The notes: generated by a model from the letters alone, not told the origin. A DNA stretch of 64,000 nt from CAG-390 sp964522215 (GCA_964522215.1 CAZFVR010000004.1:56781-120780), one strand, 5' to 3'. Shown: positions 35,038-44,675, counted from the first letter of the stretch. Program-made: numbers and translations.

Positions 35038-36162
35038 TTACCGATCATTCTTGCCGCCCGTTTTGGCATGATCCGGACGATGATACCTGCGAGGAGCCGA
35101 TGCGCCACCTACGTTACCGTTTCCGTTTCCGTTTCCGCCGCGCCGTTCAGCCCTCTCACGCTCATATTTATCATAGGCGAGTATTATCCTTTGCACCAGC
35201 TTGTGGCGCACCACATCCCGCTCGGTAAAATGGTGGATGCATATATCCTCAATGCCGTCAAGTATGTGTACTGCGGCAAAAAGACCGCTTTTTTGACCGT
35301 CGGGCAGGTCTGTTTGCGTAAGGTCACCGGTCACTATCGCCTTTGAGCCGTTGCCAAGGCGGGTGAGGAACATCTTCATTTGCTCAAATGTGGCATTTTG
35401 CGCCTCATCAAGGATTATAAAGGAATCATCCAGCGTGCGACCGCGCATATATGCAAGCGGCGCGACCTCGATGACCTGCTTTTCAACGCATTTTTGGTAA
35501 TTTTCCGCGCCCATCATCTCGAACAGCGCATCATACAGCGGGCGCAGGTAGGGATCGATCTTGCTTTGCAGATCACCCGGTAGAAATCCGAGCTTTTCCC
35601 CCGCCTCTATAGCCGGACGAGTGAGGATTATCCTGCTTACCTGCTTTTCGCGCAATGCCTTTACTGCCATTGCCACGGCAAGAAAGGTCTTGCCTGTTCC
35701 CGCAGGACCTACACCGAGGACTATTGTATTTCGCCTGATGGCATCAACGTACCTGCGCTGTCCCACGGTTTTTGGCTTCACAGGCTTGCCCTTGGAGGTC
35801 AGGCAGATGCAGTTCTCGTCAAGCTCCGAAAGCTCCGATGCGTGCCCGTCCCGCACCATGGATGCCACATAAAGCGCCGTTTGCTCGCTTACGTCCCCGC
35901 CGCCCGCAGAGGAACGGCGAAGCACATCGATGGCACTTGCCGCAGATTCCACCGCCTCGGCGGTATGACCGCTGATGGTCAGCGCATCCCCGTCCCCGTC
36001 CGCTGATGCGCGGTTGTGTACGCTGACATCAAAGGTATCCTCTATTATCTTCATATTAACGTCAAACGCGCCAAAAAGCCTTGCGGTCTCCGCCGCCGAG
36101 CCTGTATAGACTGTTTTTTGTTCTTTTTTCTCGTTTTTTTCGATCTTATCGTTCTTTTCCAT
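35038..36162 (-). CDS. phoH: PhoH-family ATPase
   Basis: 374 aa. The ATPase domain contains GPAGTGKTFLAVAMAVKAL (Walker A, ~150), LTRPAIEAGEKLGFLPGDL, and FIILDEAQNATFEQMKMFLT (Walker B, ~260), then GDLTQTDLPDGQKSGL. A KH-like region precedes it. The first ~20 residues (MEKNDKIEKNEKKEQK...) form a Glu/Lys/Asn repeat tail not seen in typical PhoH, and the C-terminal 30 residues are Gly/Asn/Arg-rich. Linked in many bacteria to RNA metabolism next to ybeY. Confidence 0.9.
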   Translation of the reverse strand: MEKNDKIEKNEKKEQKTVYTGSAAETARLFGAFDVNMKIIEDTFDVSVHNRASADGDGDALTISGHTAEAVESAASAIDVLRRSSAGGGDVSEQTALYVASMVRDGHASELSELDENCICLTSKGKPVKPKTVGQRRYVDAIRRNTIVLGVGPAGTGKTFLAVAMAVKALREKQVSRIILTRPAIEAGEKLGFLPGDLQSKIDPYLRPLYDALFEMMGAENYQKCVEKQVIEVAPLAYMRGRTLDDSFIILDEAQNATFEQMKMFLTRLGNGSKAIVTGDLTQTDLPDGQKSGLFAAVHILDGIEDICIHHFTERDVVRHKLVQRIILAYDKYERERAERRGGNGNGNGNVGGASAPRRYHRPDHAKTGGKNDR

Positions 36163-36300
36163 GCTTTATCGCCACCATACGTCCCGCGGTGATCCGCCGC
36201 AAAGCTCTTTCGCAATGCCTTTTTGCGTGACATTACAATTCCTCATTTTTATTATATCACACATCGGCCGATTTGTCACGCTTTTTTGTCAAAATACAAC

Positions 36301-37563
36301 TTATTGTTTACTTTCTGCGGCATTATCCCCCGCGCCAAGATAAAACCCCTGCCGTTTTGCAATATTTTCGGCCAGCACGAGTTCGCATTCCATCAATATG
36401 CCATCCCCCACGTCCCGCGTGCGAGTGGTACGGCGGACGATATAGTCCCCCTCCCCAAGCTCGGCGGCTATACGGCGGGAAAGCTCGACCTCGCAAAGTC
36501 TTGCCGCCTCGGCGGGCGTGCGCTCGGCCTCGACATAATAATACCCACGGCGAGAGCGGCTGCCCAGCCCCACCGGCAGCAGCTTGCCACGCCCCGGCAG
36601 AGCGATAAGGGACAGTGACTCCACACTGTTATATTCACCCGATACAGATCCGTATCCGCTGAGAAGATCTATCCTTTTTGAGAAAAACACCAGCCATAGA
36701 TCTCGCTCACACTCATCGGAATATACCCGCTTTTGGTATTTATACGGCACACGGGCGGTGACCGTTCGCTGTGTTTCGGCGCGCACAATGCCCTCCGAGC
36801 GGGTGAGCCGAAAGCCTATGCGCGTGCTGTCTATAATACCGCTGACGAGCAGTTCCCCCGCCCTTACCGTACTGCCGCGCCGCACTACCGGCTTGCCCGC
36901 TATCACCTCAAGCTCCACCACAAGTCCATCCCGCGCGGCCACAAGATTAACGCCGTCACAGGCCGCATATGGGTCATCCTCCTTTGAGGGTGAGACCTGA
37001 CTGCGCACCTCTATAACGGCGGTCGTGCCGCGAATATTCACCGCCGCCCAAGCCAATCGGTCGCTCCCCGCTACCACATGCGCCGCCGCGTGGTCACCGC
37101 GGATACCCGCAATGGCCGCACCGGGGTACACGCCTGCCTTGGCAAAAAGCTCACGCACCTCAGTGGCGCTTATAACATCGTCCGCTCCGACTACCCGCAC
37201 GCCCCATATAACGCTCTCTCCAAGCCAAAGCAAAAGAATTGCCATAAGCGCGCCAAGCATCATCGCGGGTCGCCCCTTGGCAGCGGCCGCGGCGGCGGGA
37301 AAGCCGCCCTCAACGATATATCGGCAGGGTATTCCCGCATCGGCGGATACGCGTGCGAGCCGCCGCGCGGCAGGGAGGGAGCAGAAAAGCCGCACAAGAG
37401 ATGCTGCGGCAGGTGAGCCGCGCTCATGTTCATTTTCTGCCGCCTCCGCCTCAAGGTCACGGTAAACGATGCGTGCGGACATTAATAGATCCAACACCAC
37501 GGCGGGCGTGGCGGCCGTGATCTCAACGCGGCAAACACCGAGGATAAGATCCTTGATCTTCAT
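36301..37563 (-). CDS. yqfD: sporulation protein YqfD
   Basis: 420 aa, the family that is made in the mother cell of Bacillus under sigma-E. One membrane helix near residues 100-122 (MLGALMAILLLWLGESVIWG), then an extracytoplasmic domain with VSPSKEDDPYAACDGVNLVA, ARDGLVVELEVIAGKPVV, and VRAGELLVSGII typical of YqfD. The start region is unusually Ala-rich. The gene is 15 nt after yqfC and 138 nt before phoH, which is the conserved spore-former arrangement. The precise role is unknown. Confidence 0.9.
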   Translation of the reverse strand: MKIKDLILGVCRVEITAATPAVVLDLLMSARIVYRDLEAEAAENEHERGSPAAASLVRLFCSLPAARRLARVSADAGIPCRYIVEGGFPAAAAAAKGRPAMMLGALMAILLLWLGESVIWGVRVVGADDVISATEVRELFAKAGVYPGAAIAGIRGDHAAAHVVAGSDRLAWAAVNIRGTTAVIEVRSQVSPSKEDDPYAACDGVNLVAARDGLVVELEVIAGKPVVRRGSTVRAGELLVSGIIDSTRIGFRLTRSEGIVRAETQRTVTARVPYKYQKRVYSDECERDLWLVFFSKRIDLLSGYGSVSGEYNSVESLSLIALPGRGKLLPVGLGSRSRRGYYYVEAERTPAEAARLCEVELSRRIAAELGEGDYIVRRTTRTRDVGDGILMECELVLAENIAKRQGFYLGAGDNAAESKQ

Positions 37564-37578
37564 TTAATTCATAACACC

Positions 37579-37938
37579 TCACTTTGGCTCTCGCCCGCCA
37601 CTCACATCAGGTCGGGAGAACGCAATGCTGTCCACCCTGCCGCAGATGCCCACCTGCGAGCAGTAATAGGTCGTGCAGGAGAGGCGACAGCCCTCCACCG
37701 TCAATACAGAATCGCGCAGGGCGAGTGAGATGCGCTCGGTCGAATAATAAAGGATGCGGCGACAGCCGCTTATGTAAAGCTCGCCCCTGCCGCGCAGCTC
37801 CAGAGTCAGCCCGCCGCCGAGAACATCAGCCGGGATATCAAGATAGCGGGAGAGGCGTTCCAAAAACGGCGCACCCTCGCCTCGCCGTCCGCTGCCGCTG
37901 CCGCTGCCTTTTTGAGCTTTGCCCTTATCTTTTTTCAT
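37579..37938 (-). CDS. yqfC: YabP/YqfC-family sporulation protein
   Basis: 119 aa. The core LERLSRYLDIPADVLGGG, LELRGRGELYISGCRRILYY and SLALRDSVLTVEGCRLSCTT is the YabP/YqfC domain. The N-terminus is a low-complexity Gly/Ser/Lys stretch. A GGGGAG site lies 4 nt upstream. Pairs with yqfD; its position upstream of yqfD-phoH-ybeY-era-recO is typical of spore-forming Firmicutes. Confidence 0.88.
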   Translation of the reverse strand: MKKDKGKAQKGSGSGSGRRGEGAPFLERLSRYLDIPADVLGGGLTLELRGRGELYISGCRRILYYSTERISLALRDSVLTVEGCRLSCTTYYCSQVGICGRVDSIAFSRPDVSGGREPK

Positions 37939-38128
37939 TATCTCCCCACTCTATCGCCTTTCAATTTTTCAATCAAATAATATCTAATATTAATATCACG
38001 GTCGACGCAGATACATCCCACCGCACAACGATGAAATATTCCGCCCGCGTGCAGAATAAAATAAAGCAGCCCTCGGTGGGATGCCGTGGCTTCCCCCTGC
38101 TTAATTTTATGCCCGGGAGGCGCATCAA

Positions 38129-39328
38129 ATGAATAAAAACAAAAGACGCAAGCGGCAAAAGCAGCAGCGGCCAATGGAGCACGGCAGATCTGCTGCGGTG
38201 TGGACGGTAGTATGCCTGTTTTTTATAGCGCTCATGATAAAAGCGCCAAGCATACCGATAAAATACATAGGTGACAGCCTGCGGGTGTGCGCATTCAGAA
38301 TACTACCAACGCTGTTTCCGTTTTTGGTGATCTCCGAGCTGCTGATACGGAGCGGTGGGGGTGTGCTGATAGGGAGACTGCTTGGCGCACCGGCAGAGCG
38401 GATATTAGGTCTGCCGCGTGAATGCGGCACAGCGATATTACTTGGTGCGCTGTGCGGCGCACCGATCGGTGTTGCCGCAGCTATGGCTCTGTACGAGCGC
38501 GGTGCGACGGACAGAGATGAGACCGAGCGGCTGTTGCCACTATGCGCCTACCCCTCCGCCGCGTTTACTGTGGGAAGCATAGGCGCAGGGCTTTACGGTG
38601 ACGGCGGAGTGGGGCTTTGCATACATCTGTGCGTTTTGGCGGCGGGTCTGACCGTTGGCGTGCTTTTCGGAGCTTTACGCCGAAAGTTCGCGACGAGTGG
38701 TAATGGGCACCAAAGCACTATCGGGATAGTACAGCCAAGTAACGAAAAAAACGCCCGCGCGGCGGGCGGGGGCGGGATAGAGCTTATCCCTGCGGCGATA
38801 AGCTCTGCCGCCGAGTCGGCAATGCGGATATGCGCCGTGGTGATATTTTTCTCATGTATTTTGGGGTGCACCGATCGCATACTTTCAGCACTTAACATCC
38901 CGGCGACCGCAGCGGCGATGGTGTTTTCATTTTTTGAGCTTACCTTTGGATCCAATGCTGCCACAGGACTTCAAAACACACACGCGGGGCTTTTGATATG
39001 TACGGCGGCCTCGGCTTGGATGGGGCTTTCCATCCACCTGCAGGTGTTTGCGATTGCCGCATCCTCCACCCGCCCGCGACCGCGACTACGCGGCTATCTT
39101 GCCGCCAAGACTCTCTGCGCACCGCTTGCCGCGGCCATAATGCAGATATGCATGCACACACGCGCATTTGATGGCATGGGTGTGGATACGGGCGCGGCAC
39201 CGACATCGACCACCTTACTCGGCGCTTGGTCTGCAATATGTGACACCCCGACCGCATACGCATGCATATCCGCCGCCGCGGTAATAATATTTGCCATACG
39301 CCGAACACGGCACGGTGGGCAGCGTTGA
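38129..39328 (+). CDS. ylbJ: YlbJ-like sporulation integral membrane protein
   Basis: 399 aa with about eight membrane helices. RILPTLFPFLVISELLIRSG near residue 55, then GTAILLGALCGAPIGVAAAM and LLPLCAYPSAAFTVGSIGAG are family hallmarks of YlbJ (nucleoside-recognition-like GATE domain). It is transcribed divergently from yqfC across a 190-bp spacer; in Bacillus both groups are sigma-E dependent. I could not find a convincing sigma-E promoter by eye. A GGGAGGCG site precedes the ATG. Confidence 0.85.
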   Translation: MNKNKRRKRQKQQRPMEHGRSAAVWTVVCLFFIALMIKAPSIPIKYIGDSLRVCAFRILPTLFPFLVISELLIRSGGGVLIGRLLGAPAERILGLPRECGTAILLGALCGAPIGVAAAMALYERGATDRDETERLLPLCAYPSAAFTVGSIGAGLYGDGGVGLCIHLCVLAAGLTVGVLFGALRRKFATSGNGHQSTIGIVQPSNEKNARAAGGGGIELIPAAISSAAESAMRICAVVIFFSCILGCTDRILSALNIPATAAAMVFSFFELTFGSNAATGLQNTHAGLLICTAASAWMGLSIHLQVFAIAASSTRPRPRLRGYLAAKTLCAPLAAAIMQICMHTRAFDGMGVDTGAAPTSTTLLGAWSAICDTPTAYACISAAAVIIFAIRRTRHGGQR

Positions 39329-39367
39329 CCAGAAATATCGTGGCGCGACGGGCAGAGCCATTAAAGC

Positions 39368-41149
39368 TTACTTAAAAAGCCCGATATCCGCCGCCGCGGC
39401 GGATAACTCGACGGCGTGCGCCGCTATCCTATCAAGGCAAGATATGGCGGAATCCAGATACACACCGGCTCTGGCATCCGCGCCGCCGCAGATATCGTCT
39501 ATCAATCGTCGTCCCACCGCATCTATCAGCCGCTCCGCATGAGCGGCGGAAGTGTTTGCCGCCTCCGCCGTAGATCCGTGTATCCCCCCAACAAGCTCAC
39601 GCACAGCAGACAAGGCCGCCCGCATTGCCCCGCGTGTAGCTTCACCTGTGCGTATGCCGTCCCGCCGCATCCTATCGGCGACCGAACAGAGCCGCTGTGA
39701 ATATTCGCCGATGCAGGCGGCTTCCCCCACCGCACCGTAAAGCCGATATATCCTGCCGCGCAGCCCTGCCGCAGGGATGGCCGTCAGATAAGCATGCAGG
39801 GTATCTGCGTACTCCGCGATAAGTTCAGCCTCGTCACCGAGCGCCGCATGCTCGTCAACCGACTCTCCCTCGGTCACCGCGGCAAGAAACTCCGCACTGC
39901 GCTCAAAGCTGTCTTTGGCAAGCTCGCACATTCGGAGGAAAGCCGCACACGCCATCGAATACGCAAACGCGGGAGCGGCAAGAAAACGCTCGTCAAGTAT
40001 ACTGTAGCCCCCAAATCCGCCAGACGACATGCTCCCCGCTGCGGGTGCCGCCTTTGCTTTTGCCGCGAGCCTTTCAGTTTTTTCAGTATTTTTGATCTCT
40101 TTATTTTTTTCAAGCTTTTCAATTGCATTGGTTATTTTCATGCTCCTTTTCTTGTTATCGTTTTTATCATGCTCACAGCCGTTACCGTCCGGCACCGTTG
40201 CCACAGCCAGCCGCTCAAGCATGCGGGAGAGCGGCAACAAAAGCAGAGTTGCAAACAGGTTGAACGCCGTGTGCATGGCGGCAATGGAGACTGCATCCGC
40301 CGGGCGTGAGAGATAGCTCCCCCAAGCTCCTACCGAGCCGCCGACCGCCACCAAGGCCAAGGCCGCCGCCGCGCCTATGATGTTAAAATAAAGATGGATG
40401 AACGCCGCCCGCCGCGCGTTTTTTCCCGCCCCGATACCGGAGAGCAGGGTCGTGATACAAGTACCGATATTTTGGCCGAGTATTACAGGCAATGCCGCAC
40501 CGCGCGGCAGCGCACCACCCGCAGCGACCGCTTGAAGTATTCCGACAGAGGCTGATGAGGACTGCACCACCGCCGTCAATATCGCGCCGATAATGATCCC
40601 CATGGCAGGGTTTGAGAGAGCGGCGATAACTCCCGCAACCGCCTCCGATCCGGCGACAGGTGCGGCGGCATCACTCATCATCCTCATACCGAACATAAGC
40701 ACGGTAAATCCAAGCAGGGCATATCCAAGCCCGCGGCGCGACTCGCGCCGCGACAGCATGATAAGTATCACACCCACCGCCGCAGGCAGTGCAGACACCA
40801 AAGCCGAGGCGACCGATCCCCCGCCCTCACCGGTGCGCGTGACGGCTATGAGCCATGAGGTGACGGTCGTGCCGAGGTTAGCGCCCATTATAACGCCGAC
40901 CGACTGCCCGAGCGTCATGATGCCGGAATTTACAAAGCCCACCACCATTACAGTAACGGCACTTGAGGATTGCACAAGGGCTGTGGCCAGCGCGCCTACC
41001 AAAAGTCCGCGCACCGGTGTGTGGCACAGCTTGCCGATAAGGCTTTGCGGCCTGCCGCCGCCAAGCGCGCGCAGGCTATCCCCCATCACGTTCATGCCAA
41101 ACAAAAACAGAGATAGTCCGGATGCAAAATTCAGTATCGATCCAAGCAT
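39368..41149 (-). CDS. Na/Pi cotransporter family protein with PhoU-like domain
   Basis: 593 aa. Two inverted membrane repeats carry the family QSSS signatures: ALVQSSSAVTVMVVGFVNSG (~60) and AVVQSSSASVGILQAV (~190), each followed by a GANLGTTVT/GQNIGTCIT motif. The C-terminal ~210 residues are helical and PhoU-like. Between them lies a low-complexity linker (IEKLEKNKEIKNTEKTERLA, near 335-355) of the same repeat-born type seen elsewhere in this window. Likely imports phosphate with sodium. Confidence 0.9.
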   Translation of the reverse strand: MLGSILNFASGLSLFLFGMNVMGDSLRALGGGRPQSLIGKLCHTPVRGLLVGALATALVQSSSAVTVMVVGFVNSGIMTLGQSVGVIMGANLGTTVTSWLIAVTRTGEGGGSVASALVSALPAAVGVILIMLSRRESRRGLGYALLGFTVLMFGMRMMSDAAAPVAGSEAVAGVIAALSNPAMGIIIGAILTAVVQSSSASVGILQAVAAGGALPRGAALPVILGQNIGTCITTLLSGIGAGKNARRAAFIHLYFNIIGAAAALALVAVGGSVGAWGSYLSRPADAVSIAAMHTAFNLFATLLLLPLSRMLERLAVATVPDGNGCEHDKNDNKKRSMKITNAIEKLEKNKEIKNTEKTERLAAKAKAAPAAGSMSSGGFGGYSILDERFLAAPAFAYSMACAAFLRMCELAKDSFERSAEFLAAVTEGESVDEHAALGDEAELIAEYADTLHAYLTAIPAAGLRGRIYRLYGAVGEAACIGEYSQRLCSVADRMRRDGIRTGEATRGAMRAALSAVRELVGGIHGSTAEAANTSAAHAERLIDAVGRRLIDDICGGADARAGVYLDSAISCLDRIAAHAVELSAAAADIGLFK

Positions 41150-41206
41150 GATGCCTCCCCCAAAAAACAGCCGAATATCTGCCTTTATTTTTCCCTCATA
41201 CGCAAA

Positions 41207-41245
41207 AATAATACCCGCCGCGGCAATGCCGCGGCGGGTATTATT
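41207..41245 (-). terminator. terminator of the zinc-ribbon membrane gene
   Basis: 18-bp perfect stem (AATAATACCCGCCGCGGC and complement, 3-nt loop) with TTATTATTTTTGCG on the minus strand side. It stands 50 nt after the stop at 41295 and 57 nt before the Na/Pi gene, so the two are separate transcripts. Confidence 0.85.
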
Positions 41246-41294
41246 TGGCGTTGATGATCCTCTTTAATATATCGGGATATCCGGCGGTGAGATA

Positions 41295-41774
41295 TTACTT
41301 GAGGATGTTTATCTTGCCGATGACGGGCAGCCGCTTGGCCTTGCCCTGAACGGCGTTGATGATACCGATGATCGCAAGTGCGAGGGTCAGTATATCAACG
41401 AGCCAAAACGCAATGCCGAGGAGCGCGCCGAGCAGAAAAATGGGACCAAACACTACAGCGCATACTTTTTGCAGGATGACAGCCGCTGTTTCAATGATGA
41501 ACAACACCAGTCCCTGATTTGCATGGAAGCGTGCAAACTTTGAATCCTTTGCCGCAAACATAGGAACGAGGAACAGTATCCATATGTAGGAGAAGAGCGA
41601 GATGATCTTGTTCTTACTGATGTCCTCCGCACTGTACTCGGATGTGGAATCCGGCATGTCAACGATCTTTGAGAAATCGTTTTTGTTGCCGCCGTTATTT
41701 GCAGCCTCGCCGCATTTGGGGCAGAATTTTGCGCCTGCTTCAAGCTCGGCACCGCACTTTTTGCAAAAAGCCAT
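41295..41774 (-). CDS. zinc-ribbon plus DUF4870-like membrane protein
   Basis: 159 aa. It opens with a zinc ribbon (MAFCKKCGAELEAGAKFCPKCG: CxxC...CxxC), then a short linker and a membrane part with about three helices, including FHANQGLVLFIIETAAVIL, a pattern of DUF4870/TM2-like proteins (RFHANQG). The ATG at 41774 has TGGAGGT 6 nt upstream; the longer frame to 41852 overlaps the promoter. Function unknown. Confidence 0.85.
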   Translation of the reverse strand: MAFCKKCGAELEAGAKFCPKCGEAANNGGNKNDFSKIVDMPDSTSEYSAEDISKNKIISLFSYIWILFLVPMFAAKDSKFARFHANQGLVLFIIETAAVILQKVCAVVFGPIFLLGALLGIAFWLVDILTLALAIIGIINAVQGKAKRLPVIGKINILK

Positions 41775-41840
41775 TTTGTGACCTCCAGTTTTTGCACCGC
41801 GCGGGCAGCGCGATGCGTGTATCGTTTTTGCGTAATAATT

Positions 41841-41869
41841 ATTATATAACAAATCTCCGCTTTTGTCAA
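41841..41869 (-). promoter_or_regulatory. perfect-consensus promoter for the zinc-ribbon gene
   Basis: Minus strand: TTGACA (41869-41864), 17-nt spacer, TATAAT (41846-41841), about 65 nt before the ATG at 41774. Confidence 0.85.
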
Positions 41870-41946
41870 TGGTGTGATAAGTCGTGCCATCGGAATGATA
41901 TGAATCGATTAACCGAAAATATTTATCGTTTTTCGATAAGAAAGTA

Positions 41947-41975
41947 TTGACAAACGCAAAATGATGTGCTATACT
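41947..41975 (+). promoter_or_regulatory. promoter of the DUF2975/XRE/DUF4153 operon
   Basis: TTGACA (41947-41952), 17-nt spacer, TATACT (41970-41975), 45 nt before the DUF2975 start. It is divergent from the zinc-ribbon promoter 78 bp away. Confidence 0.82.
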
Positions 41976-42019
41976 GTATTCAAACGATCAAAATACAAAA
42001 AAATAAGCGAGGTATTATC

Positions 42020-42487
42020 ATGCTAAAGATAGGCAGACGCCCATCCTGCGTCCTTTCACTTGTATTATCGGTACTCACCATGACCGCGATAGTCGCGGCG
42101 GCGATCTTTTTGCCGCAGATCGTTACGGCGCTGATGGGCGTTAAGGTGGAGATCCCGGAGGCGGCATTTTATGTTAAATATCCGTTCATTCTGACCGTTT
42201 CTTATCTCATACTTGCCGATGCGGCGGTGTGTGATACGGTACTGCTCCTCCTGCTTTTGTCAATAACGCGCGGCGAGGTGTTCTCCGCCCGCAACGTTGC
42301 CTGCATTCGCGCGGTCTCATGGGGATGCACAGCGGCGTCGCTTTTGTTTGCACTGCTCACACCAAGGTTTTATCTTTCCGCCGCAGTGGCATTCGTTGCT
42401 TTTTTTGTTGGGCTTTCACTGAGGATCGTTAAAAACGCCTTTGAGGAAGCCTGCGCGATAAAAGAAGAAAACGATCTTACCGTTTGA
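42020..42487 (+). CDS. DUF2975 membrane protein
   Basis: 155 aa with four hydrophobic segments (about residues 9-32, 50-78, 95-115, 118-135). The pattern VLSLVLSVLTMTAIVAAAIF, YPFILTVSYLILADAAVC and GEVFSARNVACIRAVSW fits DUF2975, which is nearly always followed by a small XRE regulator, as here. The ATG at 42020 has GCGAGGTATT upstream; the in-frame ATG at 41966 lies inside the promoter. Function unknown. Confidence 0.85.
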   Translation: MLKIGRRPSCVLSLVLSVLTMTAIVAAAIFLPQIVTALMGVKVEIPEAAFYVKYPFILTVSYLILADAAVCDTVLLLLLLSITRGEVFSARNVACIRAVSWGCTAASLLFALLTPRFYLSAAVAFVAFFVGLSLRIVKNAFEEACAIKEENDLTV

Positions 42488-42525
42488 GGCGCAACGGCAA
42501 AGGATAAAAAGGCAAGGTAGATAAA

Positions 42526-42744
42526 ATGATAATCGTAAATCTTGATGTTATGATGGCTCGTCGCAAGATATCGCTCGGAGAGCTGGCGGAGCGGGTAGGA
42601 ATAACGCAGGCCAACCTTTCGATACTGAAAAACAACAAGGCCAAGGCCATACGCTTTTCCACCCTTGATGCGATATGCCGCGCGCTTGATTGCCGCGTGG
42701 AGGACATTCTCGAATACAGCAACGCGGACGGCGAGGATCGATAA
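42526..42744 (+). CDS. XRE-family (YozG-like) transcriptional regulator
   Basis: 72 aa, essentially one helix-turn-helix: DVMMARRKISLGELAERVG, then ITQANLSILKNNKAKAIRF (recognition helix) and TLDAICRALDCRVEDILEY. It is 38 nt downstream of the DUF2975 gene; this pairing is a very common module, probably regulating its own operon. The AAGGCAAGGTAG region serves as ribosome binding site. Confidence 0.92.
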   Translation: MIIVNLDVMMARRKISLGELAERVGITQANLSILKNNKAKAIRFSTLDAICRALDCRVEDILEYSNADGEDR

Positions 42745-42807
42745 GCTATAAAAGATACAAACCGACATGCCGACAGCACTCTGTCGCAGAAAGAAAGGAT
42801 CATCAAA

Positions 42808-44460
42808 ATGGATAACTATCAAAAGGACCAAGATATCGGCACCCCCAATGCCGTCTCCTCCGATGAAACGCCCGCGGGCGGATACCCTTATGCATGCACT
42901 GCCGCGCCAACGCCCGCACCTGCGCGAATATACAAAAAGCACGAAACGGTATTTGCATGGCTTGCGTTTGTGATCGGCTACATCTTTTGTACCGTAATAC
43001 CGCCCGCAGATGCGCCGCTCGGTGCAACGTTATTTATCGCCGTCCTCTACGCCTCAGGGGTCGTGTTTATGGTGATGTCGCATGTGACCATCACACCGCG
43101 CTCGGTCTTTTGGCTGACAGCGGGCATCCTCCCCGCCGCGGGACTGTTTTTATCCTCCGATACATTTACCGGCACGCTGGCCTTTGTTTGGTCACTGGGG
43201 TGCTTTATACTTTGGGTGGATCTTGCCGCCGGCGGCGGACTTGAAGAGCACGCACGCGAGCTGTTCTTTTTTGATACGATAAAAGCATTTTTGGTAATGC
43301 CGTTTGCCTCCCTCGGTGCTGTCTTTTCGGCATCGGTCGGTCGCGGGGCACACCGCGCAGGGGACAGTGCCGACGGCACGGCCACATCAGGCGGGCGCAC
43401 GTTCATATACATCCTGCTCGGCATAGGGCTTGCAATAATCCCCACCGTGGTGGTGATAGGTCTTTTACTGTACGACAACAGCTTTAGCGATCATCTTAAT
43501 GCCGTTATCGACTTTTTTGGCGGCGATATACTGAATGTCATACAACGGCTGATATTTGCCATCCCCCTTGCCGCATACGGTTTTGGCGCGCTTATATCTG
43601 CAGTTGACAAAAAGGGCGAGCGCATGATGTGCGCCGATTCCTGCCGACGCTTTGCCGCAGGCATTCGCTTTGCACCGGTTGCGATGGTATGCGCCGCTAT
43701 AATTCCCTTGCTGGCCGTTTATCTTTTATTTTTTGTCTCACAGTGGGATTATTATCTCGCAGCCTTTGGCGGCAGACTGCCGACCGGCGTGGATATTTAC
43801 GCCTTTTACGCGCGTGACGGATTTTTTGAGCTTTGCGGTGTTTGCGCTATCAATGCCGCGGTGATGGCGGTTGCGAATATCTTTACAAAGCGCCGTCTCC
43901 CCGACAGACAAAGCCCCGCCGTGCGCGTGGTGTTTGCGACACTTTCGGTCTCAACGATCATATTGATAGCCACCGCATTTTCAAAGCTTGCACTCTACAT
44001 CGATCAGTACGGTCTTACCCGACTGCGCATATATGCCGCTTGGTTTATTGCAGTTTTGTTTGCCGCATTTCTTATAATGCTTATAAAGCAGATCCGCCCG
44101 CGCACCAACGCCACGCTGTGCATGATAGTGGCCTTTGCTCTGCTGTTTACCTGCCTGACACTTGTAAACATTGATGGACTTATTGCCGGCTACAATGTTT
44201 CGGGCTATCTTGACGGCAGACTCACACAGCTTGATACAGGCGTGATAGCAAACTGCGGGGACTCCGCCACGCCGTGGATCATTCGTCTGCGTGACGAGCT
44301 TGACACCGGAACGGATATAAATGCTTCGATCCGCCGCTGGGCACTTGATCAGCTGTCACGGCGCGAGCAATCACTGCCCGACGCGACCAGAAGCATATTT
44401 GAGATGACCCTGCCGCGCATTCTTGCCGATCGCGCACTGCGGGTCGGCGCAGGGGGATAA
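42808..44460 (+). CDS. DUF4153/DUF4173-type polytopic membrane protein
   Basis: 550 aa with about 11-12 membrane helices between residues 48 and 455 and an extracytoplasmic or cytoplasmic C-terminal tail of ~95 residues. FFDTIKAFLVMPFASLGAVF, GIGLAIIPTVVVIGLLLYDN, PLAAYGFGAL and QWDYYLAAFGGRLPTGVD match the DUF4153 family. The N-terminal 45 residues are Pro/Ala-rich and cytoplasmic. An AAAGGATC site precedes the ATG. Likely co-transcribed with the XRE gene. Function unknown. Confidence 0.85.
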   Translation: MDNYQKDQDIGTPNAVSSDETPAGGYPYACTAAPTPAPARIYKKHETVFAWLAFVIGYIFCTVIPPADAPLGATLFIAVLYASGVVFMVMSHVTITPRSVFWLTAGILPAAGLFLSSDTFTGTLAFVWSLGCFILWVDLAAGGGLEEHARELFFFDTIKAFLVMPFASLGAVFSASVGRGAHRAGDSADGTATSGGRTFIYILLGIGLAIIPTVVVIGLLLYDNSFSDHLNAVIDFFGGDILNVIQRLIFAIPLAAYGFGALISAVDKKGERMMCADSCRRFAAGIRFAPVAMVCAAIIPLLAVYLLFFVSQWDYYLAAFGGRLPTGVDIYAFYARDGFFELCGVCAINAAVMAVANIFTKRRLPDRQSPAVRVVFATLSVSTIILIATAFSKLALYIDQYGLTRLRIYAAWFIAVLFAAFLIMLIKQIRPRTNATLCMIVAFALLFTCLTLVNIDGLIAGYNVSGYLDGRLTQLDTGVIANCGDSATPWIIRLRDELDTGTDINASIRRWALDQLSRREQSLPDATRSIFEMTLPRILADRALRVGAGG

Positions 44461-44503
44461 GTTTTTTTGATCTTGACCGCAAGTCATGCGGGACATTCAC
44501 CCG

Positions 44504-44536
44504 GGGTCGGTGCATATTGCATCGGCCCGTTTTTTT
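44504..44536 (+). terminator. terminator after the DUF4153 gene
   Basis: 10-bp stem GGGTCGGTGC / GCATCGGCCC (two G-U pairs), then CGTTTTTTT. It is 44 nt after the stop. Confidence 0.85.
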
Positions 44537-44557
44537 AAATTATTTACCATGCGGCAC

Positions 44558-44586
44558 TTGATTCGGTGGTGGATTGCTGATATAAT
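44558..44586 (+). promoter_or_regulatory. promoter for the 44676 gene cluster
   Basis: TTGATT (44558-44563), 17-nt spacer, TATAAT (44581-44586), 90 nt before the next ATG. Confidence 0.75.
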
Positions 44587-44675
44587 ATAGGGACTGATAT
44601 TTATTATTATCCACCACAGCATATGATGCACGATGTTATCAGAGTGCACAGCATATATTTTGAAAGGCGGCACCA

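Noticed and set aside
42020..42744. DUF2975 plus XRE pair as a toxin-antitoxin system
   Set aside because: The pair is a common chromosomal module; the first protein is a four-helix membrane protein with no toxin fold that I can recognise.
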